NCBI RefSeq assembly: GCF_902141855.1
Contig: NZ_CABFVH010000002.1
Span: 62,001-126,000, forward strand
Origin: Methylobacterium dankookense
Lineage (GTDB): Bacteria; Pseudomonadota; Alphaproteobacteria; Rhizobiales; Beijerinckiaceae
Direction: 5' to 3'
Length of the DNA: 64,000 nt
The position numbers and the translations under genes are program-made. The notes under the pieces were generated by a model. The model was given only the letters and a program-made list of their open reading frames with translations, was not told the origin of the DNA and did not search any database. Each line of letters starts with the position of its first letter. Position 1 is the first letter of the stretch. Below are positions 55,934 to 64,000 of this stretch, in pieces.

Positions 55934-58138
55934 TCACACGCCCTTCAGCCCGGAGAGGTCGAGGGGCAGCGAGCGCAGGCGCTGGCCGGTCGCCGCGAAG
56001 ACCGCGTTCGAGATCGACGGCGCCAGCACCGGCACGCCCGGCTCGCCGATGCCGGTGGGCGCCGCCCGGCTCGGCATGATGTGGACCTCGACCACCGGCA
56101 TCTCGGTGAGCCGGGTCGGCTCGTAGGCGTCGAAGTTCGTCTCCTGCACCACGCCGTCCTTCAGCGTCACGCGGTTGCGCAGCACCGAGGAGAGCGCGAA
56201 GCCGACCGCGCCCTCGACCTGCGCGCGCACGATGTCCGGGTTCACCGCGATGCCGACATCGACCGCCGCGACGATCCGGTTCACCTTCACGGAGCCGGAG
56301 CCCGCGGTCACGTCGGCCACCATCGCCACGTAGGAGCCGAAGGATTCGTGGGCGGCGACGCCCATCGCCCTGCCCTTCCCGGACGCCCCCTTGCCCCAGC
56401 CCGCCTTCTCGGCGGCGAGCTTGAGGACGCCGGAGAGACGCGGCGCGTTGGTGAGCAGGGCGAGGCGGTAGGCGACGGGATCGACGTTCGCGGCATGGGC
56501 CAGCTCGTCGACGAACACCTCCATGGCCTGGGCCGTGTGGGTGTGGCCGACCGAGCGCCACCACAGCACCGGCACGCCCTCGCGGGCGTTGTGGACATCG
56601 AACCGGTAGGCGGGCAGCGCGTAGGGCGTGTCCGAGGCGCCCTCGACGGTGGTGCCGTCGACGCCGTTCTTCACGAGCATCGCCTCGAAGGGCGAGCCGA
56701 TCATGATCGACTTGCCGACCATGACGTGCTGCCAGCCCGTCACCGAGCCCTTGGCGTCGAGGCCGGCGCGGATCTTGTGGTAGACGGTCGGCCGGTAATA
56801 GCCGCCCGCCATGTCGTCCTCGCGGGTCCAGACGAGGTGCACGGGGGCCTTGGCGCCCCAGGCCTTCAGGATGGCGGCGGCCTCGGCGATGTAGTCCGCC
56901 GAGGGCGTGGCGCGCCGCCCGAAGGAGCCGCCGGCCCAGGTGGTGTGCAGCCGGACCTTGTCGGGGGTGGTGCCGAGCACGGCGGCGGCGGTGGCCTGCT
57001 CGACGGTCTGGAACTGCAGGCCGGCATAGATGTCGTAGCCGCCATCCGCCGCCCGCTCGATCGTGGCGTTGAGGGGCTCCATCGCCGCGTGGGCGAGGTA
57101 GGGGAAGCTGAACTCCGCCTCCAGCACCTTGGCCGCGCCCTTGATGCCGGCCTCCGCGTCGCCGCGCTGCGAGGCCACGAGGCCGGGCCGCTTGGCCGTC
57201 TCGCGGTACTCGGCGAGGATCGCGTCCGACGAGCGGGATTCGGCGAGGCTCTCGTCCCAGGTCACGGAGAGCGCCTCGCGCCCCTTCATCGCGGCCCAGG
57301 TGTCGCGGGCGATCACCGCGACGCCGGTGGGGATCGCGACCACGTCGATCACGCCCGCGACCTTGCGGGCCGCCTTGTCGTCGAAGCCCTTCACCGTCGC
57401 TCCGAAGCGCGGCGGGTGGGCGACGACCGCCGTCACCTGGTTCGGGCGGCGGATGTCGAGGGCGTAGACCGCGCTGCCGCTGGTCTTGGCCACCGAATCG
57501 AGGCGCGGCACCGTCTGGCCGATCAGCCGCCACTGGCTCAGATCCTTCAGCCGCGGCTCCTGCGGCACCGGCATGGCGGCGGCCGCGGCCGCGAGCTTGC
57601 CGAAGCTGGCCTCACGGTTGGAGGCGGCGTGGCGCACCACGCCGTTCTCGACGGTGATCTGCAGGGCCGGCACCTTCCAGTCGAGGGCGGCGGCGGCCAC
57701 CAGCATCTCGCGGGCGGCGGCGCCAGCCTTGCGCAGCTGCATCCAGGAATTGGCGATGGCCGTCGAGCCGCCGGTGCCTTGCACGGGGCCCATCAGCAGG
57801 TTGTTGTAGAGGGCGGCGTCCGCCGGCGCGAACTCCGTGCGGACCTTCGACCAGTCGGCGTCGAGCTCGTCGGCGAGGATGGTGGCGAGGCCGGTCGTGT
57901 TGCCCTGGCCCATGTCGAGGTGCTTGACGATCACCGTCACGGTGTCGTCGGCGGCGATGCGCACGAAGGCGTTCGGGTTCGCCTTGACGGCGGACAGGTC
58001 GGGCGCCCCCTCCGCGCGGGCGCCGCGCAGGTCGAGGCGGAAGCCGATCATCAGGGCGCCGGCCGCTGCGGCGCCCCCTGCGAGGAAGGCGCGGCGGGAG
58101 GCGCGCGGCTCGGTCGTCGGCTGACGGATCTTCAGCAT
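55934..58138 (-). CDS. Molybdenum hydroxylase large subunit (isoquinoline 1-oxidoreductase beta-like)
   Basis: A 734-residue molybdopterin-binding subunit of the xanthine dehydrogenase family. A Tat signal (ASRRAFLAGGAAAAGAL) sends it folded to the periplasm. Cofactor-binding segments include MGPVQGTGGSTA and TWAGGSFGRR, and the catalytic Glu is in PTGIGEPGVPV near the C-terminus. With the small iron-sulfur subunit it forms a two-subunit IorAB-type enzyme that hydroxylates an aldehyde or N-heterocycle. The substrate is unknown. GGAGC precedes the ATG at 58138. Confidence 0.92.
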   Translation of the reverse strand: MLKIRQPTTEPRASRRAFLAGGAAAAGALMIGFRLDLRGARAEGAPDLSAVKANPNAFVRIAADDTVTVIVKHLDMGQGNTTGLATILADELDADWSKVRTEFAPADAALYNNLLMGPVQGTGGSTAIANSWMQLRKAGAAAREMLVAAAALDWKVPALQITVENGVVRHAASNREASFGKLAAAAAAMPVPQEPRLKDLSQWRLIGQTVPRLDSVAKTSGSAVYALDIRRPNQVTAVVAHPPRFGATVKGFDDKAARKVAGVIDVVAIPTGVAVIARDTWAAMKGREALSVTWDESLAESRSSDAILAEYRETAKRPGLVASQRGDAEAGIKGAAKVLEAEFSFPYLAHAAMEPLNATIERAADGGYDIYAGLQFQTVEQATAAAVLGTTPDKVRLHTTWAGGSFGRRATPSADYIAEAAAILKAWGAKAPVHLVWTREDDMAGGYYRPTVYHKIRAGLDAKGSVTGWQHVMVGKSIMIGSPFEAMLVKNGVDGTTVEGASDTPYALPAYRFDVHNAREGVPVLWWRSVGHTHTAQAMEVFVDELAHAANVDPVAYRLALLTNAPRLSGVLKLAAEKAGWGKGASGKGRAMGVAAHESFGSYVAMVADVTAGSGSVKVNRIVAAVDVGIAVNPDIVRAQVEGAVGFALSSVLRNRVTLKDGVVQETNFDAYEPTRLTEMPVVEVHIMPSRAAPTGIGEPGVPVLAPSISNAVFAATGQRLRSLPLDLSGLKGV

Positions 58139-58166
58139 GGCGTTGCTCCGGTCAGGACGTGCGGGA

Positions 58167-58622
58167 TCAGGCGAGGGAGCGCGCGGCTTCGTGGATCGCC
58201 GCGCGGATGCGCTGGTAGGTTCCGCAGCGGCAGATGTTGCCGTCCATGGCGCCGTCGATGTCGGCGTCGCTGGGCTTCGGGTTCGTCGAGAGCAGGCCGA
58301 TCGCGGACATGATCTGGCCGGACTGGCAGTAGCCGCATTGCACCACGTCGAGCTTGCGCCACGCGCCCTGCACGGCCTCGGCCACGCGGCCCGAGACGCC
58401 CTCGATGGTGGTGATCTTGCCCTCGCCCACGTCGCCGATCCGGGTCTGGCAGGAGCGGACGGGCTGGCCGTCGAGATGGATCGTGCAGGCGCCGCACTGG
58501 GCGATGCCGCAGCCGTACTTGGTGCCGGTCTTGTCGAGACGGTCGCGCAGCACCCAGAGGAGCGGCATGTCGGGGTCGGCATCGACCTCGTGGGTTGCGC
58601 CGTTGACGGTGAGTTTGAACAT
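58167..58622 (-). CDS. Molybdenum hydroxylase small (2Fe-2S) subunit
   Basis: A 151-residue protein with two [2Fe-2S] sites. The plant-type ferredoxin site is [21 protein letters not shown] (about residues 38-58). The helical site is [11 protein letters not shown] with CRCGTYQRI. It passes electrons from the molybdenum subunit to an external acceptor, probably a cytochrome, since no FAD subunit is encoded. It lacks a signal peptide and probably travels with the Tat-bearing large subunit. The stop is 28 bases before the large-subunit start. Confidence 0.94.
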   Translation of the reverse strand: MFKLTVNGATHEVDADPDMPLLWVLRDRLDKTGTKYGCGIAQCGACTIHLDGQPVRSCQTRIGDVGEGKITTIEGVSGRVAEAVQGAWRKLDVVQCGYCQSGQIMSAIGLLSTNPKPSDADIDGAMDGNICRCGTYQRIRAAIHEAARSLA

Positions 58623-58835
58623 CGGCCTCTCCCTGCCCCAACCGTCGAGCCGTTAACCGCGCTGCGCGGCCGGCGGCGTGCGCTGCCGCACACCCCCATG
58701 GGGCGACGATGAGCGCTTTCACGAGAATGCGACGCGTCCCGGCAGGCCGATCTTAACATATCGGACCCATTCTCGCGGAGGAGCGCCGCCGTCGCAGCGG
58801 CCTTCCTCTCCAGTGTGCGCTTGACCAAGAGTTCG

Positions 58836-60371
<1,536 letters not shown>

Positions 60372-60375
60372 TCCG

Positions 60376-60425
60376 GGTGTCGAGAGGGATCATCCCTCTC
60401 GCGGGTCCGGGCAGAGCCCGGGGCT
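60376..60425. repeat. Two-hairpin intergenic repeat, copy 2
   Basis: First stem CGAGAGGGA, loop TCA, complement; linker GCGGGT; second stem CCGGGC, loop AGA, complement. It fills the gap between the converging kinase and EVE genes, and is the reverse-oriented counterpart of 14291-14343. Differences between copies preserve pairing. Confidence 0.8.
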
Positions 60426-60428
60426 TTA

Positions 60429-60845
60429 TCAGCCGAGGCCGCCCATCCTGCGCACGAGCGCCCACTCGGCCTCGCTCACCGGCTGCACCGAGAGGCGCGA
60501 GTTGTTGACGAGGACCATGTCCTTGAGCGCCGACTCGGCCTTGATCGCGTCGAGGGTGACCGGCATGCGCAGGGCCTCGACGGCGCGCACGTCCACCATG
60601 CCGAAGCGCCCGCTCGCGTCGGTGTGGTCGGGATAATAGGGCCTGATGACCTCGACGATCCCGACGACGGCCTTGCCCTCGTTCGAGTGGTAGAAGAAGC
60701 CCTGCTCGCCGACCTGCATCGCCATCATCTGCTGCTTGGCGAGGTGGTTGCGCACGCCGTTCCAGAACGTGCCCTCCGCGCCCGCCGCGACCTGCTGGTC
60801 CCACGACCAGGTCGAGGGTTCGGATTTGAAGAGCCAGCGCGCCAT
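60429..60845 (-). CDS. EVE domain-containing protein
   Basis: A 138-residue single EVE domain, a PUA-like fold thought to bind modified bases in DNA or RNA. It starts ARWLFKSEPSTWSWDQQ, contains WNGVRNHLAKQQMMAMQVGEQGFFYHSNEG, and ends with the SEAEWALVRRMGG helix; all are family hallmarks. No signal or additional domain. ATG at 60845. A TrmJ-like methyltransferase gene is divergent, which fits an RNA-modification setting but does not prove one. Confidence 0.94.
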   Translation of the reverse strand: MARWLFKSEPSTWSWDQQVAAGAEGTFWNGVRNHLAKQQMMAMQVGEQGFFYHSNEGKAVVGIVEVIRPYYPDHTDASGRFGMVDVRAVEALRMPVTLDAIKAESALKDMVLVNNSRLSVQPVSEAEWALVRRMGGLG

Positions 60846-60968
60846 GTCGGTCCCCGATGCCCGGCGGATACGGCCGAGCCCGGCCCTCCATAGGCCGCCG
60901 TGCGTGCCGTTGCATCCCTGGCGCGAGGGCGCTTGGGGAGCGCGCCGCGGTGCAGTACGGGAAGCGCC

Positions 60969-61706
60969 ATGAAGAGCCTCGAGATCGCGCCCGGAATCGC
61001 TCCCGCCATCATCCTGGTCGAGCCGCAGCTCGCCGAGAATATCGGCATGACGGCCCGCGCCATGGCGAATTTCGGCCTGTCGGAGCTGCGCCTCGTCAAC
61101 CCGAAGAACGGCTGGCCGAAGAAGGGCGTGCGCGAGGCGGCCTCGGGCGCCACGCACGTGCTCGACGCGGCGACGATCTATGCCAGCGTCGCGGAGGCCA
61201 TCGCCGACCTGAACCACGTGCTCGCCACCACCGCCCGCGAGCGCGGCCAGATGAAGCGCGTGTTCGCGCCCGACGAGGCGATGGCGCAGGTCACCGCGCG
61301 CGAGGGGCAGCGGGTCGGCGTGATGTTCGGGCGCGAGCGGGTCGGCCTGTCGAACGACGAGGTCTCGCTGGCCGACGCCATCGTCACCTTCCCGGTCTCG
61401 CCGGACTTCCCCTCGCTCAACCTCGCCCAGAGCGTGTTGCTCGTCGCCTACGAGTGGCGGCGCGCCAGCGGCCGGGGCAAGATCCCCTTCTCCGGCGAGA
61501 TGCTCTCGCCGCCCGCGACCCGCGAGGCCCTGATCTCGCTGTTCGGGAGCCTTGAGGAGGCGCTGGACGGGGCCGGGTTCTATCCGCCGGAGAAGCGCGA
61601 GATCATCGCCCGCAACATGCGCGACATGCTCCACCGCATGGCGATGACCGAGCAGGACGTGCGCACGGTGCGCGGCGCGCTGCGGGCGTTGATGCGCCCG
61701 CGCTGA
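60969..61706 (+). CDS. TrmJ-like tRNA/rRNA 2'-O-methyltransferase
   Basis: A 245-residue SPOUT enzyme of the TrmJ/LasT group. It opens APAIILVEPQLAENIGMTARAMANFGL, the family signature, with the trefoil-knot motifs VMFGRERVGLSNDEV and FPSLNLAQSVLLVAYEW. A C-terminal helical region (about 170-245) resembles the TrmJ dimer extension. TrmJ methylates the ribose at position 32 of tRNAs; that assignment is by family. ATG at 60969. It ends 4 bases from the convergent TadD-like gene. Confidence 0.92.
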   Translation: MKSLEIAPGIAPAIILVEPQLAENIGMTARAMANFGLSELRLVNPKNGWPKKGVREAASGATHVLDAATIYASVAEAIADLNHVLATTARERGQMKRVFAPDEAMAQVTAREGQRVGVMFGRERVGLSNDEVSLADAIVTFPVSPDFPSLNLAQSVLLVAYEWRRASGRGKIPFSGEMLSPPATREALISLFGSLEEALDGAGFYPPEKREIIARNMRDMLHRMAMTEQDVRTVRGALRALMRPR

Positions 61707-61710
61707 GGGC

Positions 61711-62541
61711 TCAGCCCCGCGGGGTCGGCGACAGGGGCGCGCCCGCTGCCTTGCCCGGCTTCGCCGCGGCCTTGTCGGCGGCCTCGATGGCCTTCCAGCG
61801 GTTGGGCTGGGCGACGAGGGCGCGCAGCGAGGCGATGTTCGCCTCGGCCTCGGCCGGGCTCATGTCCTTGCGCAGTACCGCCTCCGCCTCGGGGAAGCGG
61901 CCCTTCAGCCCCAGCGCCATGGCGAGGTTGGCCCGCACTCGTGCATCCGCCCCGGGCTGCTCGGCGGCGCGGCGCAGCACCGTCTCGGCCGGGTCGAGCT
62001 GGCGGGCGAGCATGTAGGACAGGCCGAGATTCGATAGGATGGAGGGCTCGTTCGGGCGGATCTTGAGGGCGGCCTCGTAGAAGCCCTGCGCCCGGGCGTG
62101 GTCGCCCATCTGGTCGGCGGCCGAGCCCTGCGCCGAGAGGATGCGCCAATCCGGCTGCGAGGGAGTGTGCGCGTTCTGCAGCACCTCCTGCGCTTCCTGG
62201 AAGCGGCCGACCTCGACGAGGGACTTGCCGTAGGCGCCGAGCACCGCCTGATTGCGCGGGTTGCGGAGCGCAGCCTGCTGCAGCACCGCCGTCGCCTGGG
62301 TCTTCTGGTCGCTGGCGCGGAGCGCCTGGGCGTAGCGCATGGCGGCCGCGAGGTCGTTCGGGTTCTCGGCGTAGCGGGCGGCGAGGCCGTCGACCTGCTG
62401 CCGCTCGATGGCCGGGCCCGCGCTCCCGATCGAGCCGGTGGTCTCGGGCCCGCGCGACGACTGGCAGCCGGCCACCCCGAGGGCGACGATCGCGCCCGCG
62501 AGCAGGCCGCGCATCCGGGCAGGCCGATGGGCCGTGGTCAT
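61711..62541 (-). CDS. TadD-like TPR lipoprotein
   Basis: A 276-residue lipoprotein. The signal peptide ends in the lipobox GVAGC (about residue 26), so it is anchored by an N-terminal Cys. About five tetratricopeptide repeats follow (residues 55-230), for example ALKIRPNEPSILSNLGLSYMLARQLDPAETVLRRA. TadD proteins support outer-membrane assembly of the Flp/Tad pilus machine. No other tad gene is nearby, so a different TPR role is possible. ATG at 62541 fits the lipoprotein signal. Confidence 0.85.
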   Translation of the reverse strand: MTTAHRPARMRGLLAGAIVALGVAGCQSSRGPETTGSIGSAGPAIERQQVDGLAARYAENPNDLAAAMRYAQALRASDQKTQATAVLQQAALRNPRNQAVLGAYGKSLVEVGRFQEAQEVLQNAHTPSQPDWRILSAQGSAADQMGDHARAQGFYEAALKIRPNEPSILSNLGLSYMLARQLDPAETVLRRAAEQPGADARVRANLAMALGLKGRFPEAEAVLRKDMSPAEAEANIASLRALVAQPNRWKAIEAADKAAAKPGKAAGAPLSPTPRG

Positions 62542-62623
62542 AGAACGCTCCCGTACGCAATGGGCCGCAGAGGACCGGAATGGACCGGACGCTTCACGCC
62601 CTCGCTGGCACGGTGGTAGACCG

Positions 62624-62645
62624 TTAACCCTAATCACCCGTTAAG
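62624..62645. promoter_or_regulatory. TTAACC box in the TadD/aminopeptidase divergent promoter
   Basis: TTAACCCTAAT (62624-62634) is identical to 16124-16134, and GTTAAG follows at 62640-62645. The site lies between divergent start codons. TTAACC is the half-site of the alphaproteobacterial cell-cycle regulator CtrA, but the spacing to the second TTAA (13 bases) is not the classical 7. Confidence 0.4.
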
Positions 62646-62655
62646 CTCTGCGCCC

Positions 62656-64000
62656 ATGCCCGAACCCGACATCTTCCTCGCCGACGGCACCGCTGCCGTT
62701 CCCGTGACCCTGGTCCCCGCCGCCCGCTGGCCCGAGGTCGAGGCCGGGCTGGAGCCGGCGCAGCGCGCCTTCGCGGCGGCCACCGGCTTCGCGCCGAAGC
62801 CGGGTCGCCTCGCCCTGCTGCCGGGCGCGGAGGGGCAACTCGCCCGCGTGCTGTTCGGCCTCGGCGAGACCGACGCTCCCGCCTACGACCGCCTGCTCGC
62901 CGGCAAGCTGCCGGGCCTGCTGCCGCCGGGCGCCTACCGCATCGAGGGCGCACCCGAGCCCGCCGAGGCGGCGCTGGCCTGGGCGCTCGGCGCCTACGCC
63001 TTCCGCCGCTACCGCGCCCCCGCCTCCGAGGCCGCCCGCCTGGTGGCGTCGGAGGGCGTCGACGCGGCCGAGCTCGCGCGGATCGCCGCCGCGGTGGCGA
63101 TGGGGCGCGACCTCGTCAACACGCCCGCCAACGACCTCGGCCCCGCCGAGATCGAGGCGGCGGTACGCGCCGTGGCCGAGCGGCACGGCGCCGCGGTGAC
63201 GGTGGTCGCGGGCGAGGCCCTGGCGGCCGAGTTCCCGCTCGTCCACGCGGTCGGCGCCGGCTCGTCCCGCCCGCCGCGACTGATCGACCTGACCTGGGGC
63301 CGCGAGGGCGCGCCGCGCGTCACCCTTGTCGGCAAGGGCGTCGCCTTCGACACGGGCGGCCTCGACATCAAGCCCTCCGCCGCCATGCTCCTGATGAAGA
63401 AGGATATGGGCGGGGCCGCCGCGGCGCTCGCCGCCGCCGACATGATCATGGGCGCGGGCCTGCCGATCCGCCTGTGCCTGCTGATCCCGGCGGTCGAGAA
63501 CGCGGTCTCCGGCGACGCCTTCCGCCCCGGCGACGTGCTCCGGAGCCGCGCCGGGCTCACCGTCGAGATCGGCAACACCGATGCGGAGGGCCGCCTGATC
63601 CTCGCCGACGCGCTGGCGCTCGCCGATGCCGAGGGCCCGGACCTGATCCTCGACTTCGCGACGCTGACGGGCGCCGCCCGCGTCGCCCTCGGGCCCGACC
63701 TGCCGGCCGTCTTCACCGAGGACGAGGGGCTCGCCGCCGAGATCGCCGCCTCGGGTGCGGCGGCGATCGACCCGGTCTGGCGCATGCCGCTGCACGCGCC
63801 CTATGCGAGCCTGCTCGATTCGAAGGTCGCCGACCTCAACAACGTCTCCGGCGGCCCCTTCGCGGGCGCGATCACCGCGGCCCTGTTCCTGCGCCGCTTC
63901 GCCCCGAAGACGAAGGCCCACGCCCATTTCGACCTCTACGGCTGGAACCCCTCGACCAAGCCCGGCCGGCCGGAGGGCGGCGAGGTCCAGACCGCCCGCC
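62656..64000 (+). CDS. Leucyl aminopeptidase family (M17) protein, 5' part
   Basis: The gene runs off the window; 448 residues are visible and the end is near, since M17 enzymes of this type have about 460. The N-terminal domain (1-140) is poorly conserved. The catalytic domain has GKGVAFDTGGLDIKPSAAM with a metal-binding Lys and Asp, KKDMGGAAAAL, and NTDAEGRLILADALALA with the second metal set. Both dizinc motifs are intact, so it should remove N-terminal residues from cytoplasmic peptides. ATG at 62656 follows GCTCTGCGCCC, a weak site. Confidence 0.93.
   Translation, partial: MPEPDIFLADGTAAVPVTLVPAARWPEVEAGLEPAQRAFAAATGFAPKPGRLALLPGAEGQLARVLFGLGETDAPAYDRLLAGKLPGLLPPGAYRIEGAPEPAEAALAWALGAYAFRRYRAPASEAARLVASEGVDAAELARIAAAVAMGRDLVNTPANDLGPAEIEAAVRAVAERHGAAVTVVAGEALAAEFPLVHAVGAGSSRPPRLIDLTWGREGAPRVTLVGKGVAFDTGGLDIKPSAAMLLMKKDMGGAAAALAAADMIMGAGLPIRLCLLIPAVENAVSGDAFRPGDVLRSRAGLTVEIGNTDAEGRLILADALALADAEGPDLILDFATLTGAARVALGPDLPAVFTEDEGLAAEIAASGAAAIDPVWRMPLHAPYASLLDSKVADLNNVSGGPFAGAITAALFLRRFAPKTKAHAHFDLYGWNPSTKPGRPEGGEVQTAR

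Noticed and set aside
55247..58312. A plus-strand open frame of about 1,000 codons opposite the molybdenum hydroxylase large subunit
   Set aside because: Antisense shadow; the minus-strand protein has a Tat signal and catalytic Glu motif.

Overview
The window is a very GC-rich chromosomal segment from an alphaproteobacterium of the order Hyphomicrobiales, most likely Methylobacterium or Methylorubrum. Four things suggest this: a PdhS-type (PleC/DivJ-like) histidine kinase, the rplY-pth-ychF block, a pink-pigment gene cluster of the methylobacterial kind, and many short GC-rich intergenic hairpins. The genus is an inference. There is no rRNA or tRNA gene, no CRISPR array, no insertion sequence and no phage gene. 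The GC-rich coding style looks uniform, so this reads as core genome with a few accessory inserts.

Layout. 1-2.5 kb: the end of a peptide-type ABC importer (a YejA-like binding protein, then YejB). 2.6-11.7 kb, minus strand: two small secreted proteins, then the block MoxR ATPase - DUF58 - BatA/DUF4159 membrane protein - a second large membrane protein, preceded by yidD and an IscU-like scaffold. 12-14.8 kb: folE, hisI, a patatin-like lipase and a CBS-domain protein. 15-19.7 kb: rhomboid protease, a PAS_5 regulator, a ParE-type toxin/antitoxin pair, a metallophosphoesterase and a CDF transporter. 19.9-21.2 kb: a MaoC hydratase and a SpoU-family RNA methyltransferase.

21.4-31.2 kb is a co-directional carotenoid cluster. 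It has two CrtI-family desaturases, a secreted DUF2141 protein, an ABC-2 exporter (ATPase plus permease), an acyltransferase, a GT2 glycosyltransferase and a ThDP enzyme at the end. The set fits synthesis of a glycosylated, acylated carotenoid and possibly its delivery to the envelope. 31.2-33.2 kb holds divergent mntH and mntR around a perfect 16-bp operator-like palindrome.

33.3-41.5 kb holds a translationally coupled operon: a transglutaminase-like/DUF2126 protein, an ATP-grasp/alpha-E fusion and a second transglutaminase-like protein. A zinc-ribbon metallopeptidase gene lies divergent to it. This is a predicted, poorly characterised peptide ligation/cleavage system and the strongest candidate for unexplored biology here.

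41.5-51.9 kb: ftsK, mtnA, a tandem MaoC protein, ychF, a vapBC pair lying between ychF and pth, pth, rplY, a small protein and a soluble chemoreceptor with a PilZ domain. 52-64 kb: a divergent SDR/TetR pair, pyrF with a DUF1330 gene, a uracil-DNA glycosylase, a two-subunit molybdenum hydroxylase, the PdhS kinase, an EVE-domain protein, a TrmJ-like methyltransferase, a TadD-like lipoprotein and the start of an M17 aminopeptidase cut by the window end.

The non-coding DNA also carries structure: a two-hairpin repeat present twice with compensatory base changes, a C/G-rich palindrome family, an intrinsic terminator with no gene upstream of it at about 15.9 kb, and a three-armed alternative hairpin in front of pyrF.
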